The notes below the pieces were generated by a model, which saw nothing but the letters and a program-made list of their open reading frames with translations, was not told the origin of the DNA and did not search any database. A stretch of 6,485 bases of DNA, taken from Burkholderiales bacterium. GTDB taxonomy: Bacteria > Pseudomonadota > Gammaproteobacteria > Burkholderiales > Usitatibacteraceae. This document shows positions 1 through 5,848 of the stretch, piece after piece. Position 1 is the stretch's first letter; each line of letters starts with the position of its first letter. A program made the position numbers and the translations under genes. Where the stretch lies: the NCBI GenBank assembly GCA_026786225.1, contig JAJAYN010000166.1:1-6485 (forward strand), read 5' to 3'.

Positions 1-101
1 ATACAGGGCGGATGGGTCGTCAAGACGTGTATCATTTACACATACATGTTTTCGGAAATCGCCCCGGCAGTATTCCCCTGAGTACCATGACTGGTGCCTG
101 A
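1..101 (+). CDS. HIT-family (HinT-like) protein, C-terminal fragment
   Basis: This is the 3' end of a gene that begins left of the window. It is read in the frame starting at base 3 and stops at TGA 99-101. The 32 visible residues include GRQDVYHLHIHVFGNRPG. The HLHIHVF stretch is the His-x-His-x-His histidine-triad motif of the HIT superfamily, whose middle histidine acts in purine nucleoside phosphoramidate or nucleotide hydrolysis. Seventeen residues follow the last motif histidine, which fits the short C-terminus of HinT-type proteins. The other two frames give no recognisable protein. In betaproteobacteria I recall a HIT gene between hisE/hisI and tatA, so the position supports the call. 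Substrate and exact subfamily cannot be told from the fragment. Confidence 0.8.
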   Translation, partial: TGRMGRQDVYHLHIHVFGNRPGSIPLSTMTGA

Positions 102-139
102 GTAAGCGGCGCTGGTAGCTGGCAACGAACGTCCGTGTA

Positions 140-160
140 ACAACATTGTCGAAATGTTGT
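140..160. repeat. Inverted repeat upstream of tatA
   Basis: ACAACATT at 140-147 and AATGTTGT at 153-160 are perfect reverse complements (8 bp) around the 5-base loop GTCGA. It lies in the 90-base gap between the HIT gene stop and tatA. The stem is AT-rich and no T-run follows, so it is not a convincing Rho-independent terminator. It could be a protein-binding site, a mRNA hairpin that shapes tatA expression, or chance. Confidence 0.45.
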
Positions 161-191
161 CGTAACGGCGAATCAATTTGAGGAGATCATC

Positions 192-407
192 ATGGGAAGT
201 TTCAGCATTTGGCACTGGCTAGTCGTGCTCGTTATCGTTCTGCTGGTATTTGGTACCAAAAAGCTGCGCAACATTGGTAGCGACCTGGGCGGTGCCGTGA
301 AGGGATTCAAGGACGGCATGAAGACAGACAATGAAGCCGACAAAAAGCCGGATCAAATTGTCGGGTCAACCATCGATGTCGAGGTGAAGGATAAGCAAAA
401 GAGCTGA
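192..407 (+). CDS. tatA: Sec-independent translocase subunit TatA
   Basis: TatA is the pore-forming or membrane-weakening subunit of the twin-arginine translocase, which moves folded proteins across the inner membrane. The 71-residue product has the family layout: a short periplasmic N-terminus, one membrane helix (about residues 6-20, IWHWLVVLVIVLLVF), the FGTKKLRN hinge, an amphipathic helix (about 22-42) with the conserved Phe39, and a charged, disordered tail. The length is at the short end for the family. The ATG at 192 follows a strong ribosome binding site (AGGAG, 181-185) with six bases between. It is the first of three tat genes on this strand; tatB starts 82 bases later. TatE-type paralogues look similar, but the neighbouring tatB and tatC decide for tatA. 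Confidence 0.96.
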   Translation: MGSFSIWHWLVVLVIVLLVFGTKKLRNIGSDLGGAVKGFKDGMKTDNEADKKPDQIVGSTIDVEVKDKQKS

Positions 408-489
408 GCGCCGGACTCAGCGAACTTGCTGAATCTGCGCTGAATTCCCCTTGAATCCTTCTGCCGCAATTGGCTGACACGGAACGCCC

Positions 490-1014
490 ATGTTTGACAT
501 GAGCTTTTCTGAAATCGCCGTCATTGGCGTTGTGGCGCTGGTCGTGCTGGGCCCCGAAAGGCTGCCAAAAGTTGCCCGGTCAGCAGGACACCTGTTTGGA
601 CGCCTTCAACGCTACGTCGCTACCGTGAAGGCGGACATCAATCGCGAGATGGACACATCTGAGCTCGCCAAGATCAAGCAGGAGGTTCAGGACGCGGCGA
701 AGAGCTTTGAACAAAGTGTTCAGCAGCAGGCCAGCATTGTAGAGAGGGAAACGGCGGCAATCAGCCAATCCGTCGACCTCGACGTCGCGCCGAACGTTGA
801 CGCGACAGCAGCTTTGTCTTCGACACAAAGCGACATGCTTCGCCAGCAGGAGGACGGGTTGAGCGATGTGCCGAAGACCGCGATGAATGTTGATGTGTCT
901 GCATCCACACCGACGGTGGCGACAAGAGTGAGCGGTTCGCCACAACAGGTTCATTCGTTTCAGGGCAATCTCGATTTTGGTATTGAACCCGTGCGCGTAG
1001 TGAAACAGGCATGA
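490..1014 (+). CDS. tatB: Sec-independent translocase subunit TatB
   Basis: TatB pairs with TatC to form the receptor for twin-arginine signal peptides. The product is 174 residues. It begins MFDMSFSEI with the conserved Glu8, followed by a membrane helix (about 5-20), the hinge LGPERLPK (20-27), and a long amphipathic helix to about residue 80 (RLQRYVATVKADINREM is typical of the family). The remainder is a low-complexity tail rich in Ser, Thr, Val and Gln, of the sort that varies between species. The ATG at 490 is preferred over the in-frame ATG at 499, because TatB proteins usually start MFD just before the conserved FSE. The ribosome binding site is weak (GGA at 481-483). The stop lies seven bases before tatC, suggesting coupled translation. 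Confidence 0.96.
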   Translation: MFDMSFSEIAVIGVVALVVLGPERLPKVARSAGHLFGRLQRYVATVKADINREMDTSELAKIKQEVQDAAKSFEQSVQQQASIVERETAAISQSVDLDVAPNVDATAALSSTQSDMLRQQEDGLSDVPKTAMNVDVSASTPTVATRVSGSPQQVHSFQGNLDFGIEPVRVVKQA

Positions 1015-1021
1015 ATGTGCA

Positions 1022-1786
1022 ATGAGCGATAGTGTCAAAGATACATTTGTCTCGCACCTCGTCGAGTTGCGTAATCGCCTCGTCTATTCACTCCTTGCCT
1101 TTGGCGCAGTGCTTTTGCCGCTGGTGACGCCGCCGTGGTTTTTGGCAGGCAAGCTGTATGACATTCTTGCGCTGCCCATGATGGACGCCTTGCCACAAGG
1201 CTCGAAAATGATCGCGACCGGCGTGATCGCACCATTTTTTATCCCGCTAAAGATCGCCATGCTGGCCGCGTTTCTCGTTGCGCTACCGTTTATCCTCTAT
1301 CAGTTGTGGATGTTCGTGGCACCGGGATTGTATAAACACGAAAAGCGCTTCGTGTTGCCGTTGATCGTTTCAAGTACGTTGTTATTTTTTGTTGGCATGG
1401 CGTTTTGCTATTTTTTCGTGTTCAAAATGGTTTTTACGTTTATCGCGCAGATGGCACCATCGTCGATACAGGTCTCCCCCGACATTGAAAACTACTTCAA
1501 TTTCATACTTGGAATGTTCTTCGCGTTCGGGTTGGCATTTGAGACGCCGGTAGTGGTAGTCGTGCTGGTAGCAACCGGACTGGTCAGTATCGAAACCCTG
1601 CGTGAAGTGCGGCGCTATGTAATCGTCGGCGCTTTTGTAGTTGCCGCCGTGGTCACGCCGCCGGACGTAATGTCACAGTTGGCGCTGGCGTTGCCACTAT
1701 GCATCCTGTATGAAATCGGCATTCTCTGGGCGCGGTTTTTCGTAACACCCAAGCCGCGCGATGAGGCCGAATCAACCGTTGCGTGA
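1022..1786 (+). CDS. tatC: Sec-independent translocase subunit TatC
   Basis: TatC is the multi-spanning membrane core of the Tat translocase and binds the twin-arginine signal peptide. The 254-residue product has the usual length and six hydrophobic segments. The cytoplasmic N-terminus FVSHLVELRNRL carries Glu15 and Arg17. The first cytoplasmic loop has APGLYKHEKR with Glu107, the signal-binding glutamate equivalent to E. coli Glu103. A late loop has TPPD with Asp215. All of these are conserved family positions. The ATG at 1022 lacks a strong ribosome binding site; AGG at 1007-1009 lies inside the end of tatB, so translation is probably coupled to tatB. The next gene is convergent and its stop is only 22 bases away. 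With tatA and tatB it makes a complete three-component proteobacterial Tat system. Confidence 0.97.
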   Translation: MSDSVKDTFVSHLVELRNRLVYSLLAFGAVLLPLVTPPWFLAGKLYDILALPMMDALPQGSKMIATGVIAPFFIPLKIAMLAAFLVALPFILYQLWMFVAPGLYKHEKRFVLPLIVSSTLLFFVGMAFCYFFVFKMVFTFIAQMAPSSIQVSPDIENYFNFILGMFFAFGLAFETPVVVVVLVATGLVSIETLREVRRYVIVGAFVVAAVVTPPDVMSQLALALPLCILYEIGILWARFFVTPKPRDEAESTVA

Positions 1787-1790
1787 TGCT

Positions 1791-1806
1791 GGTCCGCTGG
1801 GGGACC
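1791..1806. terminator. Possible hairpin between convergent tatC and protease gene
   Basis: GGTCC (1791-1795) and GGACC (1802-1806) can pair around the 6-base loop GCTGGG. The hairpin fills most of the 22-base gap between the tatC stop and the stop of the opposite-strand protease gene, where a shared terminator would be expected. No T-run follows on either strand and the stem is only 5 bp, so this is a weak candidate. Confidence 0.25.
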
Positions 1807-1808
1807 CC

Positions 1809-2999
1809 CTACTGTCTTTGTTGTCTGGCGGCAAGCGGTCGCTTGGCTACGTTGACTGCCAGATCGATCACTTTTTCACTCCGGGTGAGCTGAAACCTTG
1901 CGTCCTTGCCGGGCTTCAATCCCGCAATTACCGACATGGCTGCAACGCTGTCCTGGATGCCCTTGCCGTCGATTGCGGTAATAACGTCCCCGGCTTTCAT
2001 GCCCGCCTTGTCAGCCGGCTCGCCACGCACGACCCGCGCGACCAGGGCGCCGCGCACAATTTTCAGCTTGAGTGACTCCGCTAGTTCTGGGGTCACGTCT
2101 TGTGGCGTTATGCCGATGTAGCCGCGTGTCACTGCGCCCTCGGCGATGATTTGTTCCATCACATCCTTTGCCATGGATACCGGTATGGCAAAACCAATGC
2201 CCAACGAACCGCCAGTACGAGAATAAATGACGCTATTGATGCCGATCAGGTTGCCGTTGCTGTCTACCAAGGCACCGCCTGAATTGCCAGGATTAATGGC
2301 GGCGTCAGTCTGGATAAAATTTTCATAACGATTCACGCCGAGTCGGTTTCGCCCAAGCGCGCTGACGATGCCCATTGTGACGGTTTGGCCCACACCAAAC
2401 GGATCCCCGATGGCGAGCACGACATCGCCTACCTGCGCTTTCTCGGACTGGCCGAGGGTGATCGGCGTCAGTCCTTTGCCTTCAACACGCAAAACCGCCA
2501 GGTCGGATTCAGGGTCGGTGCCGACCACTTTCGCCGCGAGTACCCTGCCGTCGGCGACTGAAAGCTGGATATTCTTTGATCCCGCGACCACATGGTCGTT
2601 GGTCAGCACGTATCCGCCTTTCTCGTCCGCATTAACAATCACACCTGAGCCCAGGCTGCCACGCGTTTCCGGTTCGTCGTCCTCGCCGTTGGGCTGGCCA
2701 AAAAAACGCTGGAACAAAGGGTCATTGGCGAGTGGATGATTACCAGGGATCCTTGTATCCCGCGAAGACGAAATATTGACGACCGAAGTCATGGCGCGTT
2801 TGGAGGCCTCCGCATAGCTAGGCCGAATGACAGTTTGGCCACCTGCCGGCACCAGTCCACCCGGGTTGAATACCGACTCGCGGATTTCCACGACATTTCG
2901 TCGCCATGGATTCCAGTCAGGACGAATCAGGGTGACGACGAAAACGAGAGCAAGCGTAATCGTTACAAACTCCGCAAAAATAAGCCAGAAGCGACGCAT
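1809..2999 (-). CDS. HtrA-family serine protease, membrane-anchored, single PDZ (DegS-like)
   Basis: This is a periplasmic envelope-stress protease of the trypsin-like S1C family, 396 residues long. One N-terminal hydrophobic segment (about residues 8-25) has no clear cleavage site and looks like a membrane anchor. The protease domain (about 60-275) has the full triad: His136 in TNDHVVAG, Asp166 in SDLAVLRVE, and Ser240 in NPGNSGGAL. One PDZ domain (about 285-385, starting near RGYIGI) follows. An anchor plus a single PDZ is the DegS layout, and DegS starts the sigma-E cascade by cutting RseA. However, the linker with DPLFQRFFG (94-101) is more like DegP/DegQ, so orthology is open and I give no symbol. 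The ATG at 2999 has GGGG about ten bases upstream. mscL lies 156 bases upstream on the same strand. Confidence 0.93.
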   Translation of the reverse strand: MRRFWLIFAEFVTITLALVFVVTLIRPDWNPWRRNVVEIRESVFNPGGLVPAGGQTVIRPSYAEASKRAMTSVVNISSSRDTRIPGNHPLANDPLFQRFFGQPNGEDDEPETRGSLGSGVIVNADEKGGYVLTNDHVVAGSKNIQLSVADGRVLAAKVVGTDPESDLAVLRVEGKGLTPITLGQSEKAQVGDVVLAIGDPFGVGQTVTMGIVSALGRNRLGVNRYENFIQTDAAINPGNSGGALVDSNGNLIGINSVIYSRTGGSLGIGFAIPVSMAKDVMEQIIAEGAVTRGYIGITPQDVTPELAESLKLKIVRGALVARVVRGEPADKAGMKAGDVITAIDGKGIQDSVAAMSVIAGLKPGKDARFQLTRSEKVIDLAVNVAKRPLAARQQRQ

Positions 3000-3111
3000 G
3001 CAGTGGTTACCCCGTTGGAGGTTGGATTAAATGAACTGCTTTACATGGGGCTGGCCACGGCAATTCACAATAGTTGGAGCCCTAAAGCGGCATATACCGC
3101 AGCGCGATTTA

Positions 3112-3140
3112 TTTATACCGCGAGTGAATTAGCGTCACTA
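3112..3140 (-). promoter_or_regulatory. Possible promoter for the HtrA-family protease gene
   Basis: On the minus strand, TATAAA (3112-3117) could be a -10 box, with TAGTGA (3135-3140) as a poor -35 box 17 bases upstream. It sits in the 156-base gap (3000-3155) between mscL and the protease gene. Between it and the start codon is a short hairpin candidate (GCGG 3087-3090, CCGC 3097-3100). The -35 match is only three of six, so the gene may instead be read through from mscL. Confidence 0.25.
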
Positions 3141-3155
3141 ACCGTGTGCGATCAC

Positions 3156-3575
3156 TCACTTTTTCAGTGCGTCCCGGATTTCACGTAATAGCAAGACATC
3201 TTCTGCGATCGGTGCCGGCGGCGGCGGCGCGGCTTTTTTCAACTTGTTCATTTGCTTGACCATTATGAAAATGATGAACGCGAGAATCGTGAAATTGAGC
3301 AGGATAGTGACGAAATTGCCGTATGCAAACACGGGCACACCGGCTTTCTTCACAGCCTCGAGTGTCATTGCTGTCCCCGCGGGAATATCTTTCAACGGCC
3401 AAAACATATCCGCAAAATTGACATTTCCAAGTACTCGTCCCACGACGGGCATGACCAGGTCGCCAACGATCGAGTCGACAATCTTACCAAATGCGGCACC
3501 AATGATGACGCCAACCGCCAAGTCCATTACATTTCCCTTGACTGCAAATTCCTTGAATTCCGACATGATGCTCAA
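3156..3575 (-). CDS. mscL: Large-conductance mechanosensitive channel MscL
   Basis: MscL is a homopentameric inner-membrane channel that opens under high membrane tension and releases solutes during osmotic downshock. The 139-residue product has the N-terminal amphipathic helix SEFKEFAVKGN, first membrane helix (about 18-46, with the pore-lining VGVIIGAAFGKIVDS), a periplasmic loop, second membrane helix (about 87-107), and the C-terminal bundle helix ending LLLREIRDALKK. A proline run (117-120) links helix two to the bundle. I chose the TTG at 3575: AAGGGGA at 3583-3589 lies seven bases upstream of it, and the resulting MSIMSEFKEF resembles the family's usual N-terminus. The ATG at 3566 would drop three residues and sit 16 bases from that site. 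The gene diverges from petA. Confidence 0.96.
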   Translation of the reverse strand: MSIMSEFKEFAVKGNVMDLAVGVIIGAAFGKIVDSIVGDLVMPVVGRVLGNVNFADMFWPLKDIPAGTAMTLEAVKKAGVPVFAYGNFVTILLNFTILAFIIFIMVKQMNKLKKAAPPPPAPIAEDVLLLREIRDALKK

Positions 3576-3582
3576 TTTTATA

Positions 3583-3589
3583 TCCCCTT
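3583..3589 (-). promoter_or_regulatory. Ribosome binding site that decides the mscL start
   Basis: On the minus strand this reads AAGGGGA, complementary to the 16S rRNA 3' end. It lies seven bases from the TTG at 3575, an optimal spacing, but 16 bases from the ATG at 3566. It therefore favours the TTG start. Confidence 0.6.
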
Positions 3590-3643
3590 ATTTTTGAAAG
3601 GTTAATCGATTTCTGACGGCTGTTTTGGCATTTGCACGGCCAG

Positions 3644-3672
3644 ACTCTATTTGCAGCGATGCCTAGTGTCAA
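3644..3672 (-). promoter_or_regulatory. Sigma-70-type promoter for mscL
   Basis: On the minus strand a perfect -35 box TTGACA (3667-3672) is followed after exactly 17 bases by TAGAGT (3644-3649), matching TATAAT at four of six positions. Transcription would begin near 3637, giving an untranslated leader of about 60 bases before the TTG start of mscL, with the AAGGGGA ribosome binding site inside it. It is the best promoter match in the window. Confidence 0.6.
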
Positions 3673-3760
3673 TGTGGACAATGCGAAGTACGCGATACGG
3701 TAAATGTGCCTCAGGCGCAGAAAAGTCGTGAGAAACGAGCGAGTTCTGGTCCGGGGGGGC

Positions 3761-3789
3761 TTAAGTTTATTCGCGCGATCAGCTAAAAT
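3761..3789 (+). promoter_or_regulatory. Candidate petABC promoter
   Basis: TAAAAT (3784-3789) matches a -10 box at five of six positions, and TTAAGT (3761-3766) is a poor -35 box 17 bases upstream. Transcription would begin near 3796, leaving a long leader of about 125 bases before the preferred petA start at 3924. The weak -35 suggests an activator or a different true promoter. Confidence 0.35.
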
Positions 3790-3923
3790 CGGATGTGGGA
3801 CTTCCAATATGCCGGATCAGATTGCCTTTTTGAGATCGGGTTGCGTCCAAAAAATGCAGAGCCAATCCAAGCCCGGGTTTGCCAAGCGATATCTTCGACC
3901 TTAATGCACAGCGAATCGACTCT

Positions 3924-4526
3924 ATGACTGCCATCGTCCTGAATCAAGTTGACCCAAAGAAGCGACGTTTCCTGATCGTTGCATCCTCCGTCGTCGGCGC
4001 CGGTGCGGCGACAGCGGTCGCGGTGCCGTTTGTTGCGAGCATGTTGCCATCGGCGCGCGCTGTCGCCGCCGGTGCACCAATATCAGTTGACCTGAACAAG
4101 ATCGAGCCTGGCGGACTGCTCACCGTCGAGTTTCGCGGTGCACCGCACTGGGTCATCAAGCGCACACCGGAAATGGTCGCCCAGTTGGGCAAAAACGATT
4201 CATTGCTGGCCGACTCCAAATCGGACGCATCCAAGCAGCCGGAATACGCAAAGAATGCCAACCGTTCACTTAAGCCGGAAATTTTTGTAGCGCGTGGCGT
4301 TTGTACCCATTTAGGATGCTCGCCGACCTTCCGCAAGGAAATTGGTGCCTCTGACCTCGGTGCGGATTGGCCCGGTGGTTTTTTCTGCCCATGCCATCAG
4401 TCGAAGTTCGACATGTCAGGCCGTGTATTTGCCGGTATGCCTGCACCGTCCAATCTGGTGATTCCACCCTACAAGTTTCTGTCCGACACTTCGCTGTTGA
4501 TCGGCGACGATTCAAAAGGAGCCTAA
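3924..4526 (+). CDS. petA: Ubiquinol-cytochrome c reductase, Rieske iron-sulfur subunit
   Basis: This subunit carries the 2Fe-2S cluster that takes the first electron from ubiquinol at the Qo site of the bc1 complex and passes it to cytochrome c1. The 200-residue product has basic KKRRFLI (12-18), then a hydrophobic segment (about 16-40) that acts as Tat signal and anchor, then the Rieske domain. Box one is CTHLGC (127-132) and box two is CPCHQS (155-160). Expected ligands are Cys127, His129, Cys155 and His158, with a Cys132-Cys157 disulfide. Box two has Gln159 where Gly is usual. The ATG at 3924 gives a typical length. A TTG at 3879 would add 15 residues, and neither has a clear ribosome binding site. 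petB follows three bases after the stop. Confidence 0.95.
   Translation: MTAIVLNQVDPKKRRFLIVASSVVGAGAATAVAVPFVASMLPSARAVAAGAPISVDLNKIEPGGLLTVEFRGAPHWVIKRTPEMVAQLGKNDSLLADSKSDASKQPEYAKNANRSLKPEIFVARGVCTHLGCSPTFRKEIGASDLGADWPGGFFCPCHQSKFDMSGRVFAGMPAPSNLVIPPYKFLSDTSLLIGDDSKGA
4514..4521 (+). promoter_or_regulatory. Ribosome binding site of petB
   Basis: AAAAGGAG sits inside the last codons of petA and ends eight bases before the ATG at 4530. This strong site supports that start and coupled expression of the two genes. Confidence 0.6.
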
Positions 4527-4529
4527 TCA

Positions 4530-5848
4530 ATGTCCAACGCACCCAAAGCAGCGATTGCGCCGCCGATTCCTGGAATCGTGGGCGACGCGATTGTCTGGAT
4601 CGATGCGCGTTTCCCACTGGTCAAGCTCTACAAGGAGCAACTTGGCGACTACTACGCGCCAAAGAATTTCAACTTTTGGTATTACTTTGGCTCATTGGCG
4701 ATGCTCATACTGGTGATGCAAATCGTCACCGGCATTTTCCTCACCATGAATTACAAGCCTGATGCGAAGTTCGCTTTCGCGTCCGTCGAGTACATCATGC
4801 GGGACGTGTCATGGGGCTGGCTGATTCGCTATATGCACTCAACCGGCGCATCGATGTTCTTCCTTGTTATCTATTTGCATATGATGCGTGGACTGATGTA
4901 TGGGTCGTATCGCAAACCGCGTGAGTTGCTGTGGATTTTTGGTTGCATGATTTATCTGGCGTTGATGGCGGAGGCCTTTTCGGCTATCTGTTGCCTTGGG
5001 GCCAGATGTCCTACTGGGGTGCGCAGGTCATCATTAACCTTTTCGGTGCCATCCCGATCATTGGTGAGGATTTGGCAGTGTGGATCCGCGGCGACTTCAG
5101 CATTAGTGACGTGACGTTGAACCGCTTTTTTGCATTTCACGTGATCGCGTTGCCGCTGGCGCTTCTTGGGCTGGTTGCCGCACATCTCGTGGCATTGCAT
5201 GAAGTGGGATCCAATAACCCGGACGGGGTCGAGATCAACAAGACGCCTGACCCGGAGACCGGTATACCTAAAGATGGAATTCCCTTTCACCCGTATTACA
5301 CCGTTAAAGACATATTTGGCGTAGTGGTATTTCTTGGCGTATTCACGGCTATCGTGTTTTTCGCCCCGGAAATGGGCGGCTACTTTCTGGAGGCGCCAAA
5401 CTTCATTCAGGCTGATCCTTTGAAGACCCCAGAACACATCGCGCCGGTATGGTATTTCACACCGTTCTACGCGATGTTGCGCGCTGTGCCGTCGATGTTC
5501 GGCTCGCAGTTTCCGGGTGTGGCGGTCATGGGCGCGGCGACGTTGATCTTGTTCCTGCTCCCGTGGCTTGATCGCGGCAAGGTGAGATCGGTTCGTTATC
5601 GCGGCCCGATCTACAAGCGCTTCCTGACGGCATTTGTAATTAGTTTTCTGGTGCTAGGTTATCTAGGGGTCGTACCAACCACGGTCTGGGGCCAACTTTC
5701 CAAGGCGCTACCATTGATCGGCGGTGCCGACGTCGCGACGATTGTCGCGCGCGTTCTCACTGTCGTCTATTTTGCCTTTTTCATCCTGATGCCTTGGTAC
5801 ACAAAGGTCGATAAAGAAAAACCGGAACCAGAAAGGGTGACATTCTGA
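4530..5848 (+). CDS. petB: Cytochrome b of the bc1 complex, interrupted by a frameshift
   Basis: Cytochrome b is the membrane core of the bc1 complex, with hemes bL and bH and the Qo and Qi quinone sites. The reading frame from ATG 4530 is correct through Phe150 (TTT 4977-4979), then shifts. The rest of the protein continues in another frame from TTC 4979-4981 to TGA 5846-5848. Restoring one T gives 439 residues with AFFGYLLPWGQMSYWGA intact across the join. Heme ligands are His103 and His117 (14 apart) and His204 and His219 (15 apart, one more than in mitochondrial-type cytochrome b). The Qo motif is PVWY (306-309) instead of PEWY, as I recall for beta- and gammaproteobacteria. As written, translation would stop at 5114 after 194 residues. 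petC overlaps its stop by one base. Confidence 0.92.
4977..4980 (+). other. Frameshift site in petB (one T missing)
   Basis: Four T occur here where five are expected. Reading GAG GCC TTT TCG gives EAFS and then nonsense; with five T it reads GAG GCC TTT TTC GGC TAT, giving EAFFGY, which fits the conserved A-F-x-G-Y of cytochrome b. A single-base loss in a T-run is a typical sequencing error, but a true mutation cannot be excluded from the sequence. Confidence 0.9.

Larger units (their letters stand above)
3576..3923. other. Divergent intergenic region between mscL and petA
   Basis: This 348-base stretch separates the divergent mscL and petA genes. It holds the mscL ribosome binding site and promoter on the minus strand, and a weak candidate petA promoter near 3761-3789 on the plus strand. 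A run of seven G (3753-3759) lies just before the latter. Open frames crossing it resemble no protein I know and run into mscL or petA in the wrong frame. I see no RNA gene or riboswitch. Confidence 0.6.

Noticed and set aside
417..443. TCAGCG/CGCTGA inverted repeat between tatA and tatB
   Set aside because: Only 6 bp with a 15-base loop and no T-run; easily due to chance.
580..1038. Long minus-strand open frame (152 codons) opposite tatB
   Set aside because: It resembles no known protein, is rich in Cys, Arg and His as is typical of antisense frames, and lies wholly over well-recognised tatB.
3087..3100. GCGG-CATATA-CCGC hairpin downstream of mscL on the minus strand, followed by TTT
   Set aside because: A 4-bp stem and three T are too weak to call a terminator.
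2736..3188. Plus-strand open frame of 150 codons over the protease start and the gap before mscL
   Set aside because: Most of it is antisense to the protease gene, its composition is unlike a real protein, and it has no convincing ribosome binding site.
3211..3231. GGC triplet run as a possible microsatellite
   Set aside because: It simply encodes the short proline linker of MscL (four CCG codons), a common feature of that C-terminal region.
3484..3807. Minus-strand open frame across the mscL-petA gap
   Set aside because: It overlaps mscL in another frame, resembles no family, and crosses the mscL promoter and ribosome binding site.
4971..4985. Programmed -1 frameshift signal in petB
   Set aside because: The zero-frame codons GAG GCC TTT TCG do not form an X-XXY-YYZ heptamer, and cytochrome b is not known to need recoding; a lost T is simpler.
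4952..5437. Minus-strand open frame of 161 codons opposite petB
   Set aside because: It is a shadow of the conserved cytochrome b coding sequence with no recognisable domain.
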